A DNA stretch of 64,000 nucleotides from Magnetospirillum sp. (lineage in GTDB: Bacteria > Pseudomonadota > Alphaproteobacteria > Rhodospirillales > Magnetospirillaceae). The position numbers were made by a program, and so were the translations under genes. Of this stretch, positions 40,474 to 51,265 are shown in pieces. Under the pieces are notes generated by a model that worked only from the letters and a program-made list of their open reading frames with translations, ran no database searches and was not told the DNA's origin. Each line of letters starts with the position of its first letter. The stretch's first letter is position 1. The stretch is from contig JANQAI010000008.1 of the NCBI GenBank assembly GCA_024707145.1, forward strand, positions 124,001-188,000, read 5' to 3'.

Positions 40474-41724
40474 GTGAACATCGTCTTCTTCCTGTTGACC
40501 CTGTCGGCCTTCGTCCTGGCGGCCGGGCACGAGATCACGCGCGGCCCCGGCGCCATGGCGGCGCTGGCCGAGGGCGCGCTGAAGGCGGCCGAGGGCGCGG
40601 TGCCGCTGGCCCTGGGGCTGGTGGGGGTGATGGCCCTGTTCCTCGGGCTGATGAAGGTGGCCGAGGCCGGCGGACTGGTCCGAGCGGTAGCCCGCCTGCT
40701 GGCCCCGGCGCTGGCACGGCTGTTCCCGGAAGTCCCCGCCGGCCACCCGGCCATGGGCGCCATGGTGATGAACGTGGCCGCCAACATCCTGGGCCTGGGC
40801 AATGCCGCCACGCCCTTCGGCATCCGCGCCATGGAGCAGCTGGACCGGCTGAACCCCGCCAAGGGCACCGCCACCAACGCCCAGGTGCTGTTCCTCGCCA
40901 TCAACACCGCCGGCATCACCATCCTGCCCACCAGCGTCATCGCCTTGCGCGCCAGCCTGGGGGCCGCCGACCCGGCGGCGGTGGTGGCGCCCACCCTGGC
41001 GGCGACCCTGTTCTCCACCGGCGTGGCGGTGATGGCGGCACGCCTGCTGCAGGGCAGGCCCACGCCCCCGCCGCCGGCTTGCGAGGAGTCGGCTTGCGAG
41101 GAGAACGGCGCCGAGGCGGTCGCCCCCGTCCCCGCCTGGGCTTGCTGGCTGTCCCTGGTGGCGCTGCTGGGCTTCATCCCGCTGATGGCCATGTACGGAA
41201 CGGTGCTGGGTCCGTGGATCGTGCCCAGCCTGGTGGTCGGATTGCTCGGTTTCGGACTGGCGCGCCGCGTCGCCATCTACGAGGTCTTCGTGGAGGGGGC
41301 GCGCGAAGGCTTCGCCATCGCCGTGCGCATCATCCCCTATCTGGTGGCCATCCTGGTGGCGGTGGGCATGTTCCGGGCCTCCGGAGCCATGGAGGCTGTG
41401 CTGGGCCCACTGGGCCGACTGCTGGCGCCGCTGGGCGTTCCCGCCGAGGCGCTGGCCATGGCCGGCATGCGCTCGCTGTCCGGCTCGGGATCGTTCGGAC
41501 TGCTGGCGAGCTATCTCAAGGACCCGGCCATCGGGGTGGACTCGGCCACCTCGGTGCTGCTGGGCACCATCTATGGGTCCAGCGAGACCACCTTCTATGT
41601 CATCGCCGTCTATTTCGGTGCCGTCGGCATCCGCCGCATCCGCCATGCCCTGGCGGCCGGCCTGATCGCCGACTTGGCGGGGCTGGTGGGCGCCATTGTC
41701 ATCTGCCGGCTGCTTTACCCCTGA
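40474..41724 (+). CDS. SpmA-SpmB-like fused nucleoside-recognition membrane protein
   Basis: Gate-domain motifs NILGLGNAATPFGIRAMEQL and GTIYGSSETTFYVIAVYFGAVG. Confidence 0.85.
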   Translation: MNIVFFLLTLSAFVLAAGHEITRGPGAMAALAEGALKAAEGAVPLALGLVGVMALFLGLMKVAEAGGLVRAVARLLAPALARLFPEVPAGHPAMGAMVMNVAANILGLGNAATPFGIRAMEQLDRLNPAKGTATNAQVLFLAINTAGITILPTSVIALRASLGAADPAAVVAPTLAATLFSTGVAVMAARLLQGRPTPPPPACEESACEENGAEAVAPVPAWACWLSLVALLGFIPLMAMYGTVLGPWIVPSLVVGLLGFGLARRVAIYEVFVEGAREGFAIAVRIIPYLVAILVAVGMFRASGAMEAVLGPLGRLLAPLGVPAEALAMAGMRSLSGSGSFGLLASYLKDPAIGVDSATSVLLGTIYGSSETTFYVIAVYFGAVGIRRIRHALAAGLIADLAGLVGAIVICRLLYP

Positions 41725-41749
41725 GGCCGAAACGGTTATACCCTCGCCC

Positions 41750-42376
41750 ATGTACTGGGAATCCCTTACAGCGCTGCTCCAGGTGGTCGCCATCGACGTG
41801 GCCCTGGCCGGCGACAACGCCATCGTCGTCGGCATGGCCGCCGCCGGCCTGCCCGTCCTCATGCGCAAGCGCGCCATCCTGATCGGCATCCTGGCCGCAG
41901 CGGCGCTGCGCATCGCCTTCGCCAGCTTCACCATGCAATTGCTGCAGATCGTCGGCCTGCTGCTGGCCGGCGGATTGCTGCTGCTGTGGGTGGCGTGGAA
42001 GCTGTGGCGGGAACTATCGGGCGCCGCCGAGGAGGAACGCGCCGAAGCCGAACAGGAAGCCGAGGCGGCCGAGGCCGCAGGCCAAGGCAAGACGTTCTCG
42101 CAGGCGGTCAGCCAGATCGTCATCGCCGACGTGTCCATGTCGCTGGACAACGTGCTGGCGGTGGCCGGCGCCTCGCGCGACCACGAATGGGTGCTGGTGA
42201 TCGGCCTGGCGCTGTCCGTGGCGCTCATGGGCCTGGCCGCCAACCTGGTGGCGCGACTGCTGAACCGCTTCCGCTGGATCGCCTATGTGGGCCTGGTGAT
42301 CATCCTGTACGTGGCCGTACGCATGATCTGGGACGGCGCCCATGAGGTCATGGCCTACGCGGCCGCGCTGAACTGA
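41750..42376 (+). CDS. TerC/YjbE family membrane protein
   Basis: VVAIDVALAGDNAIVVGMAA and VIADVSMSLDNVLAVAG. Confidence 0.88.
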   Translation: MYWESLTALLQVVAIDVALAGDNAIVVGMAAAGLPVLMRKRAILIGILAAAALRIAFASFTMQLLQIVGLLLAGGLLLLWVAWKLWRELSGAAEEERAEAEQEAEAAEAAGQGKTFSQAVSQIVIADVSMSLDNVLAVAGASRDHEWVLVIGLALSVALMGLAANLVARLLNRFRWIAYVGLVIILYVAVRMIWDGAHEVMAYAAALN

Positions 42377-42384
42377 TCTTGCCG

Positions 42385-43008
42385 TCAGCCGTTGCCGGCG
42401 GCGCGTGTCGCCGGGGCGGCGAAGGCAGCGGCGGCGGCATGGACGAACTCCTTCATGCCCGCCTCGGCCTCGTCGCGCCTGCCGCCGACGATGGCGGCGG
42501 CGATGCGGCGTCCCAGCATACGTTCCGTCTCGGGCGCCATGGGCCCACGCTGGCGCGTGGCCCCGCCCAGGATGGGCTGCCACAACGTCTCCACCAGCCC
42601 CACCAGCACCGCATTGGCACAGCCCCGATGGATGGCCGACAGCCAGTCGCCACCCTCCTCCGCCAGCCGGGCCAGTTCCTGGCGCGCCTCGTCCGCCATG
42701 CGCTCGGCCGCCAGACCGGCGCACACCGCCTCAAGCTCCGCCAAGGTCTCGAACAGGGCGGTGCCAACACCTTCCGCCACCACCACGCCCCGGTGGGGCC
42801 TGTTCTCCACCAGGCCCAGGGTCGCCAACTGCCGCACCGCCTCGCGCAGCGGAGTCCGTGACACCCCCATGCGATGGGATTGCGCAACCTCGTCCAGCCT
42901 GGTCCCGGGCCGGAAATCGCCGGCTACGATCTCGGCCGCCAGTTGCAGCCGCACCCGTTCGGCGCGTGTCATCGGAGGCCGGTTGGAAAGGGGAATTCTA
43001 CGCGACAT
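42385..43008 (-). CDS. GntR-family (FCD) transcriptional regulator
   Basis: GTRLDEVAQSHRMGVSRTPLREAVRQLATLGLVENRPHRGVVVA. Confidence 0.9.
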   Translation of the reverse strand: MSRRIPLSNRPPMTRAERVRLQLAAEIVAGDFRPGTRLDEVAQSHRMGVSRTPLREAVRQLATLGLVENRPHRGVVVAEGVGTALFETLAELEAVCAGLAAERMADEARQELARLAEEGGDWLSAIHRGCANAVLVGLVETLWQPILGGATRQRGPMAPETERMLGRRIAAAIVGGRRDEAEAGMKEFVHAAAAAFAAPATRAAGNG

Positions 43009-43295
43009 CCTGGTCCCGTCGTCAGTGGTGCCTACGAAACTTGAGAGCATCATTATCACACTTATTCCCCAAAGAGTAGTGCATTTGCGTGCAAAATCTG
43101 GACGTTCCCGTAGGAAATCCGGCATTTATACATTTCAAGATTGAATCCAACTTATGGGAGCAAAAACATCCACATACCCAACCATATGGCATATCAGGTC
43201 AATTCCCGATACGGCCAAAGACTAGGCAGCCCGCCAGGGATAGGTGTATAAGGGACGAGTGTTTGGGCGCCGGGGGGTAGCCCCATTCCAGTTCT

Positions 43296-44890
43296 GTGGG
43301 GGGACTTGCGATCTTGAAGACGAGCATGCCGCGTTTCTCGGCCCTGGCGGGCTGCACCGTTCTTGCCTTGGCAACCGCTTGGAGCGGCCCGGCGGCCGCG
43401 CAGGGTCTGGTCGAGGAATTGCGTGGACTGGTGGAGAGCCACCCGCAGATCCAGGCCAAGCAGAAGGGCGTGGCTTCGGCCGACGAGGGCATCCGCGTGG
43501 CGCGCTCGGGCTATCTGCCCGTCGTGCGGGTGACCGGCGACACCGGCCCGGAATACGTGGACAGCCCGGACCGCCGCGATACCGAGGGGCGCCGTTTCTA
43601 CAAGGGCCGCGAAGGCGCCGGCCTAGTGGTGACCCAGCGCCTGTTCGACGGCTACGGCACCGATTCCCAGGTGGACGCCGCCAAGGTGAGCCGCGAGATT
43701 TCGTCCTCCGACCTGCGGGCCACCCGCCAGAACGCCCTGCTGGAAGGCGCGCTGGCCTATATCGACGTGCTGCGCCAGGTTCGCCTGATCCAGCTGGCGC
43801 GCGACAACGAACGCAAAATCCAGGAACAGCTGAACCTGGAAGACGAACGCGTGCAGAAGGGCTCGGGCATGGCCTCAGACGTGCTGGCCGCCAAGCAGCG
43901 CCTGCAGGTGGCCAAGGAACGCCGGGTCAATTTCGAGGGCAATTTCGAAGCCGCGGTCGCCAAGTATTCCCAGGTCTTCGACCACCCCCCGAAGTGTCCC
44001 GGCTGTCCGATCCGCCAGTGCCGGCCGCGCTGATCCCGCCGGAACTGGAAGAGGCCATCCGCTCGGCCCAGACCGACAACCCGACGCTGGAAACCGCCAC
44101 CAAGGCCATCGACCTGACCAGCGAGCGCCAGCGCACCGCCGAATCCGGCTATTACCCCAACATCGATCTGGTGGGCCGCGCCAATTACGAAAACGACAAG
44201 AACGCCATCGTCGGCGTGCGCCGCGACTGGTCGCTGCTGCTGACCGCCACCTGGGAACTGTTCTCCGGCTTCCGTACCGACGCCCAGGTCGCCCAGGCCT
44301 CGTTCGACCATGCGGCATCCAAGGACAACCACCTGTACACCAGCCGCAAGGTCACCGAATCGGTCCGCATCGCCTGGTATAAGCTGAAGACCGCCCGCGA
44401 ACGCATGAGCCTGCTGGAAAACGCCGCCGTGCTGGCCGAGGAAGTGTGGGCGGCGCAGAAGAAACGCCGCGAGGCCGGCAAGGCCACCGTGCAGGACGTG
44501 CTGGACGAAGAAACCCGCATCAACGACGCGCGCATCAACTTCACCGCCGCCTATTACGACATGATCCAGCATTCCTTCGAATTGCTGGCGGCCATGGGGC
44601 GGCTGGAAGTGGACGGCATCGAACGGGTGCCGGCCGCTCCGCCGCCACGCGGCACCGGCCTGCTGCCGCCCACGCCCGCCCAGCGCGCCTCGACCCAGCC
44701 CGCTACGACGCAGCCCGCGCCGGTGGCGACCGCCGCCGTACTGGCCGAACCGCCGGCCCCGGTGCCCGCTCCGGTAGCACCGTACATCCCGGTCACCGCC
44801 ACGTCCTTCGGCGACGAGTTGCCTGACGGCTCGCCTGCCGCCATGCAGGCCCGCATGCGCCCGCTGATGAACGCATCCGGCACCAACTGA
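43296..44890 (+). CDS. TolC-family outer membrane efflux protein, frameshift in the C6 tract at 43985-43990
   Basis: Two ORF pieces join to give signal peptide + two OEP repeats (LVTQRLFDGYGTDSQV; WELFSGFRTDAQVAQASF). Confidence 0.85.
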
Positions 44891-44905
44891 GGCGGATGAA
44901 TAGAG

Positions 44906-44934
44906 AGGGCGGTCCGATAAGACCGCCCTTTTTT
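44906..44934 (+). terminator. Rho-independent terminator of tolC-like gene
   Basis: AGGGCGGTC-cgataa-GACCGCCCT followed by T-run. Confidence 0.9.
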
Positions 44935-44944
44935 CGTCCCCCGG

Positions 44945-47211
44945 CTACTTGCTGGTGGCGGTGAACACGCCGTCCCAGCCGCCCCCGGAGGATCGGCCTC
45001 GAAGGTGGCGATGCGCTCCTCCATCAGGGCGTAGAAACCTTCGATGGGCAGGCCGTGGCGCAATTCCCCGCATTTGGCCAGCCATTGCCGTGCCTCGGCC
45101 CAGCGCTGCCCGCGATAGGCGTCGATGGTGGCCTTGTGGGCGGCCTCCAGTTCCAGGAACCACGGTTCCTGCGCCAAGGCGGGACGGCCCAGCAGGGTCC
45201 AGATGCGCACCGCCTCGGTCTTGCCCTTCACCTTGATCAGGTCCAGTTCCAGGGCGGCGTAGTCGGGCGCGCGCCTGCGGGTCTCGTCGCCGATGACGAT
45301 GGTGACGCCATAGGGCTTGCTCTGGCCCTCCAGGCGGGAGGCCAAGTTAACCGTGTCGCCCAGAACCGAATAATCGAAGCGCTGGTCCGAGCCCATGTTG
45401 CCCACGCAGACCGGGCCGGAATTGAGGCCGATGCCGATCTTGATGGGCACGTGGCGACGCTGCTCCACCTTGGCCTCCTGCTCCAGTTCGCCGTTGAGCG
45501 GGCCGAGGCGTTCCATCATCACCAGGGCGGATTCGCAGGCGTGGCGGGCGTGGTCCTCGTCATCCAGCGGGGCGTTCCAGAACGCCATGATGCAGTCGCC
45601 CATGTACTTGTCGATGGTGCCGTAACGGTCGAGGATGACGTTGGTCATGGGCGTCAGGAACCGGTTGATCAGCCGGGTCAACCCTTGCGCGTCGAACAGT
45701 TCCGAGATGGTGGTGAAGCCGCGCACGTCGCAGAACAGCAGGGTCATGTCGCGCATCTCGCCGCCCAGCTTCAGGTGCGACGGGTCGTGGGCCAGCTTCT
45801 CCACCAGGGCCGGCGACAAATAGCGGCCGAAGGCGGTGCGCACCTGGCGCCGCTGCGCCTCTTCGCTGGCATAGCCCCAATAGGTCATCTGCACGAACAG
45901 CAACGCGGCGGTCAGCGACGGGAACACCGGATCGTAAAGCTCGCGGTGCCCCACGAACTGCCACCACGACCAGCCGCTCAGGCCGCCGGCCGCCGCCAGG
46001 AACACCAGCAACGTCCAGCGCGCGCCGATCATGGGCACCAGCACGATCATCAGCACCGCCGCCAGCGCGGTGGCGAGGCCCTCGATGAAATGGGCGTCCA
46101 GCGGGACGGATAATTGCATGTCGCCCAGCACCGTCTCGATGATCTGGGCGTGCACGTCGACGCCGGGGATCCAGCGGTCCAGCGCGGTGGTGCGGATGTC
46201 CAGCAGCCCCGCGGCCGAGGTGCCGACGATCACCAGCTTGCCCGCCACCTTGGCCGGGTCGAAGGTGCCGTCTTTGACGTCCTTGGCCGAGATGTAGGCC
46301 TCGCGGTCGTACGGCGCGGCGTAGAGGAAGATGCGTCCCTTGGCATCCGTCCGCATGACGCTGGGGCGGATGACGATGTCCTTGATGCCCGGCAAGTCCT
46401 CGCCCTGCTTGGGCATGCGGATGAGGATGGAGGGCTGGCCGGTGGCCACCCGCAGCATTTCCACCGACAGCGCCGGATAGATGGTGTCGCCCACCTTCAC
46501 CGCCGCCGGGATGCGGCGCACCACGCCGTCGGGCTCGGGGGTGACGTTGAAGATGCCGCGGCCGGCCGCCGCCTGGTCCAGGATGGGGATGTTGCGCAGC
46601 AGCGCCACGTGCCGTTCCAGATGGGCCGACGGATCCCCGTTCAGGGTGCCGATGGAGGTGACCGGCATCTCCTCGCCGTCGGCGGCGTTCAGGCGGTCGC
46701 TGATGGTGGTCTGCCCCAGCACCACGCGGCCGGCCTGCTGGAAGATGTCGGCCAGCACCTCGTCATTGCCCTTCATGGCCCGCAGGCGCTTGGCAGTGGC
46801 CGGGTCCAGGCCGGTCATGGACTCCGCCACCTTGGCCGGCGACAGCCGGTCGGATTCGGCGAACACCACGTCGAAGGCCACCACGGCGGCGCCGGCATTG
46901 AACAGGTTCGCCACCATCTCGGCCACGGTCAGGCGCGACCACGGCCATTGCCCCAGGGCGGCCAGGCTGGCCTCGTCGATATCCACCACCGCCACCGGCC
47001 GGTCGACCGGACGCTCGCGCGGATGGACCTGCTGATAGAAATCGAAAACCTTGGCGCGGCCGATTTCCAGGAAACCGCCGGGATCGAACTGGCGCCACAC
47101 CAGCGCCGCCACCAGCAGCGCCAGGGCCGCCGGACGCCCGCCCTTCAGGGTCCAGCGCCGTATGGCGGCGAATGAGAAATTCCATCCCCTGCGCTTGGGC
47201 TTCGCCGCCAT
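44945..47211 (-). CDS. CHASE2-domain adenylate/guanylate cyclase (frameshift in C5 at 44982-44986)
   Basis: CHASE2-like extracellular region, 3 TMs, class III cyclase motifs FCDVRGFTTISE, DKYMGDCIMAFWNAP, VLGDTVNLASRLE. Confidence 0.9.
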
Positions 47212-47338
47212 CCCGTCCCCCCGGTCTTAAGCATTGCCAATCAAAAGCGAGCTAGAATAGGCATTCCGGCCCGGACAAGGAAGCACGGCCGTCATTTTTC
47301 ATTTGCCAGCGGCACGCGACAGAGCAAATGTCTTGCCC

Positions 47339-49096
47339 ATGACCAATGAACCCGACAAGCGAGCCTGGCTGCGGACCATCGTCGACCCGTTGCGGCCGGT
47401 GGCGCGCGAGTTGTTGGCCGCCTCTCTGTTCATCAATCTGATGGCCCTGGCGGCGCCCATCTTCGTCATGCAGGTCTACGACCGCGTCATCGGCCATTCC
47501 GGCATGGAAACGCTGAAGGGTCTGGTCATCGGCATGGCGCTGGTGCTGGGCTTCGATTTCATCATGCGCCAGTCGCGCGGCCGGGTAATGCAGATGGTGG
47601 CGCTGCGCATCGACGTGGAGGTGGGAACCCGGCTGTTCGACAAGCTGATGCGCCTGCCGCTGCGCACGCTGGAAAGCCGCCCCACCGCCGTCTGGCAGCA
47701 ATTGTTCCGCGACGTGGAAACCCTGCGCAACACGCTATCGGGCGCCACCGCCATCCTGCTGGCCGACCTGCCCTTCGTCTTTGTCTTCCTGGCGGTCATC
47801 TTCGTCATCGGCCGGCCGCTGGCCCTGGTCTTCGTGGTGATGTTCGCGCTGTTCGTCCTGCTGGCCTGGCGCTCGGGCCGGGCCCTGAACAATTCCGCCC
47901 AGCGCGAGAAGAACGTCACCGCCAGCCGCGACGCCCTGGTGGCCGAAATCATCGCCGGACGCGGCGTCGTCAAGTCGGTGGGCCTGGACCGGGCCGTGCG
48001 TCCCCTGTGGGAGGAACGCCAGGCCGGCGCCATCGAGCATGCCATCCAGCGCGGCGCGGTGGCCGACGGCTACGTCAACGTGGGCGCCGAGCTGACCCAG
48101 ATGGCCAGCATCATGCTGACCACGGTGGGCGCCGTGTTCATCATCGACCACGAGCTGACCATGGGCGCCCTGATTGCCTGCAACATGCTGTCGTCGCGCC
48201 TGTACGGCCCCATCAACCAACTGGTGGGGGCGTGGCGCAGCTTCGGCGGCTTCCGCCAGTCGGTGGACCGGCTGTCCGAGCTGTTCGCCGAAACCGAGGA
48301 CCGCACCGATTCGGCCATCCGGTTCCAGCGCCCCAGCGGCCGGCTGACCCTGGAGGCCCTGTCCTTCGCCTACGAGCCCGAGGCGGCGCCCTCGCTCTCC
48401 ATCGACAGGATCGACATCCGGCCAGGCGGCATCACCGCCATCCTGGGCAAGAACGGCAGCGGCAAGACCACCCTGCTGAAGGTGCTGATGGGGCTGTACC
48501 AGCCGGCCAAGGGCCGGGTCCTGCTGGACGACGCCGACATCGCCCAGTTCTCGCGGCCGGAACTGGCCGGCTGGATCGGCTATGTGCCGCAGGATTCGGT
48601 GCTGTTCAGCGCCAGCGTGCGCGACAACGTCGCCTATGGCGCCCCCGGCTGTTCCGACGAACAGATCCTGGCCGCCGCCAAGGCGGCCGGCGTGCACGAC
48701 GTCATCGCCGACATGCCCAAGGGCTATGCCACCCCCATCGGCGAGGCCGGCTCGCGCCTGTCGGGCGGACAGCGCCAGCGCATCGCCATCGCCCGCGCCC
48801 TGGTGGGCGATCCACCGGTGCTGCTGCTGGACGAGCCGTCGGCCAGCCTGGACCGCCAGGCCGAGGAAGACCTGCGCGCCACCCTCGCCGAACTGGCGAA
48901 GACCCGCACCGTGGTGGTGGTGACCCATTCCCCCGTGCTGCTGCCGGCCTGCCGCGACGTGGTGGTGCTGGACAAGGGCCATGTGGCCGTCGCCGGCCCG
49001 GCCGGCGAGGTGCTGCCGCGCCTGTTCGGCACCCGCCCGGCCGCCGCCAGGACGGCGCCGCCGCCCCACCAGATGCAGGCGCGGGTGACGCCATGA
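47339..49096 (+). CDS. type I secretion ABC transporter (permease/ATPase)
   Basis: Walker A GKNGSGKTT, signature LSGGQRQRIAIARAL, Walker B LLLDEPSASLD; six-TM domain. Confidence 0.92.
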   Translation: MTNEPDKRAWLRTIVDPLRPVARELLAASLFINLMALAAPIFVMQVYDRVIGHSGMETLKGLVIGMALVLGFDFIMRQSRGRVMQMVALRIDVEVGTRLFDKLMRLPLRTLESRPTAVWQQLFRDVETLRNTLSGATAILLADLPFVFVFLAVIFVIGRPLALVFVVMFALFVLLAWRSGRALNNSAQREKNVTASRDALVAEIIAGRGVVKSVGLDRAVRPLWEERQAGAIEHAIQRGAVADGYVNVGAELTQMASIMLTTVGAVFIIDHELTMGALIACNMLSSRLYGPINQLVGAWRSFGGFRQSVDRLSELFAETEDRTDSAIRFQRPSGRLTLEALSFAYEPEAAPSLSIDRIDIRPGGITAILGKNGSGKTTLLKVLMGLYQPAKGRVLLDDADIAQFSRPELAGWIGYVPQDSVLFSASVRDNVAYGAPGCSDEQILAAAKAAGVHDVIADMPKGYATPIGEAGSRLSGGQRQRIAIARALVGDPPVLLLDEPSASLDRQAEEDLRATLAELAKTRTVVVVTHSPVLLPACRDVVVLDKGHVAVAGPAGEVLPRLFGTRPAAARTAPPPHQMQARVTP

Positions 49097-50646
49097 CCGA
49101 GCAGAGTCCCCTTCCGCCGCCGCTTCCCCCGGCACCGCCGCAAGGCCCGGATGCCAGGGAACAGGCGCGTGCCCTGCTGCGCTCGCTGAAGGCGGTGCTG
49201 CGCTGGCTGGGGCCGCAGCCGGATCCCCGGAGCGAGGCGCAGCCGTTGTCCCGGCGGCTGCGCGCGCTGGCGCTGGACGCCTGGCGCTGGCTGCTGCCGG
49301 GCGGCCCGGTGCTGCTGCCCGCCGCCGAAGAGCGCCATCACGCCGCCGCGCAGGGCGGCCGCCTGCTGGCCTTGTCCAATTCCTATCCGCTGCCCACCTG
49401 GCGCCCGCTGGCGCGCGCCGTCATGGTGGCGCTCGCCCTGTTCATCGTCTGGGCCCTGCTGGCCAGTCTGGACGAGGTCGCCATCGCCAGCGGCGAGGTG
49501 GTGCCCGAGGGCAAGGTCAAGGTGATCCAGCACCTGGAAGGCGGCGTGGTGCGCGAGATTTCCGTCGCCGAGGGCCAGGAGGTGAAGGAAGGCACGCCGC
49601 TGATGCAGCTGGACCTGTCGGCCACCTCCATCAACCGCGACGAATTGCAGGTGCGCCTGGACGGCCTGACCTTGCAGCGGGCCCGCCTGCGCGCCGAGGT
49701 GGCCGGTTCCGCCAACGTGGACTTCCCCGCCGACGAAGCCAAGCGCCAGCCCGTCCTGCTGGCCTCGGAGCAACGCAATTTCGACAGCCGGCGCCAGGCC
49801 CTGCGCGCCACCCTGGCGGTGTTGCAGGACCAGGCCCGCCAGAAACAGCTGGAAGTGCAGGAACTGGAAACCCGCCAGCGCGCCCTGGCCTCGAACCTGC
49901 GGCTGTCGCGCGAACGCCTGGCCATGTCCAACGAGCTGATGAAATCAGGCCTGACCGCCAAGATGGAACACGTGGCCCTGCAGGGCCAGGTGGAGGAACT
50001 GGAAGGCCAACTGGAGAGCGTGCGCGCCTCGATCCCACGCGCCCAGGCCGGCGGCGCCGAGGCCAAAAGCCGCATCGAGGAGGAGCAGGCCCGCTTCGTG
50101 CGCACCGCCCAGGGCGAGTTGTCCGAGGTGGAACTGAACGTGGCCCGCACCCGCGAGCTGCTGTCCCAGGCTTCGGACCAGCAGCGCCGCACCCAGATCA
50201 CCAGCCCCATCGACGGCATCGTCAAGAACCTGCGGGCCAACACCATCGGCGGCGTGGTCAAGGCGGGCGACCCCATCATGGAGATCGTGCCCCTGCACGA
50301 GCGCCTGCAGATCGACGCCAAGCTGAACCCGGCCGACCGCGGCTACGTGCAGGCGGGGCAGAAGGCCATGGTCAAGCTGTCGGCCTACGACTACACCACC
50401 TATGGCGGGCTGGAGGGCGACGTCATCCTGGTCGCCCCCGACACCACCATCGGCCAGGACAACCAGCCCTATTACCGGGTGGTGGTGCAGACCGGGCGGG
50501 CCTATCTGGGCGACGACACCCAGAAGCGGCCCATCACTGCCGGCATGCAGGCCACGGTGGACATCCACACCGGCACCCGCACGGTGATGGAATACCTGAT
50601 CAAGCCGGTGTTGAAGCTACGCCACGAGGCGTTCCGCGAACGCTAG
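49093..50646 (+). CDS. HlyD-family type I secretion periplasmic adaptor
   Basis: VIQHLEGGVVREISVAEGQEVKEG lipoyl-like region, coiled coil, ITSPIDGIVKNL; start overlaps the ABC gene stop. Confidence 0.92.
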   Translation: MTEQSPLPPPLPPAPPQGPDAREQARALLRSLKAVLRWLGPQPDPRSEAQPLSRRLRALALDAWRWLLPGGPVLLPAAEERHHAAAQGGRLLALSNSYPLPTWRPLARAVMVALALFIVWALLASLDEVAIASGEVVPEGKVKVIQHLEGGVVREISVAEGQEVKEGTPLMQLDLSATSINRDELQVRLDGLTLQRARLRAEVAGSANVDFPADEAKRQPVLLASEQRNFDSRRQALRATLAVLQDQARQKQLEVQELETRQRALASNLRLSRERLAMSNELMKSGLTAKMEHVALQGQVEELEGQLESVRASIPRAQAGGAEAKSRIEEEQARFVRTAQGELSEVELNVARTRELLSQASDQQRRTQITSPIDGIVKNLRANTIGGVVKAGDPIMEIVPLHERLQIDAKLNPADRGYVQAGQKAMVKLSAYDYTTYGGLEGDVILVAPDTTIGQDNQPYYRVVVQTGRAYLGDDTQKRPITAGMQATVDIHTGTRTVMEYLIKPVLKLRHEAFRER

Positions 50647-50682
50647 AGTTTGTCCGGTTCGGACGAAATCACTTTCGTCCCA

Positions 50683-50746
50683 CCGTCACCCTCGGGCTTG
50701 ACCCGAGGGTCCATGGATGGCCGGGTCGGGCCCGGCCATGACGGTG
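50683..50746. repeat. GTCAT-type palindromic intergenic repeat, copy e
   Basis: CCGTCACCCTCGGGCTTGACCCGAGGGTCCATGGATGGCCGGGTCGGGCCCGGCCATGACGG. Confidence 0.8.
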
Positions 50747-50768
50747 AGGGGGGATGCTTCCATCTACC

Positions 50769-51197
50769 TCAGAAACGCATGAACGGCTTGGCCCCGTCGG
50801 GCCCGAACGTATAGACGGTGAACGGCTCGGGCTTGCCGGACATGCCGGGGGAGCCCTGCGGCATGCCGGGCGCGGCGATGCCGGTTACCTTGGGCCGCTC
50901 GGCCAGTAGCTTGGCGATGGCTTCGGCCGGCACATGCCCTTCCACCACGTAGCCGTCGATGACGGCGGTATGGCACGACTGCATGGCCTCGGGCACCTTG
51001 AGGTGCTGCTTCATCGGCCCCACGTCGTCCAGGCTGACCACCTTGGCGGCATGGCCCTTGGCCTTCATGTACTCCACCCAACCGGCACAGCAGCCGCAGC
51101 TGTCGGCCTTGTAGACGGTCATGGATTCGGCAGCCAGGGCCGGCAGCGCCCAGGCGCCCAGCAGCAGGGCCAGCGCCCCGCGCATCATCTTGCTCAT
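50769..51197 (-). CDS. DUF411 metal-binding protein
   Basis: MTVYKADSCGCCAGWVEYMKAKGH ... PEAMQSCHTAVIDGYVVEGHVPAEAI. Confidence 0.9.
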   Translation of the reverse strand: MSKMMRGALALLLGAWALPALAAESMTVYKADSCGCCAGWVEYMKAKGHAAKVVSLDDVGPMKQHLKVPEAMQSCHTAVIDGYVVEGHVPAEAIAKLLAERPKVTGIAAPGMPQGSPGMSGKPEPFTVYTFGPDGAKPFMRF

Positions 51198-51265
51198 TCC
51201 ATCAACTCCCAGATAGGCGCCGCCGCGCGGTCGCCTCAAGCCTTCACAAATCAGCGGTCGAGGGT

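Noticed and set aside
44554-44944. C-terminal extension of the cyclase ORF over the TolC-like gene
   Set aside because: Antisense to tolC and produced by a missing base in a G-run; natural end ...GGGWDGVFTATSK* is in the neighbouring frame.
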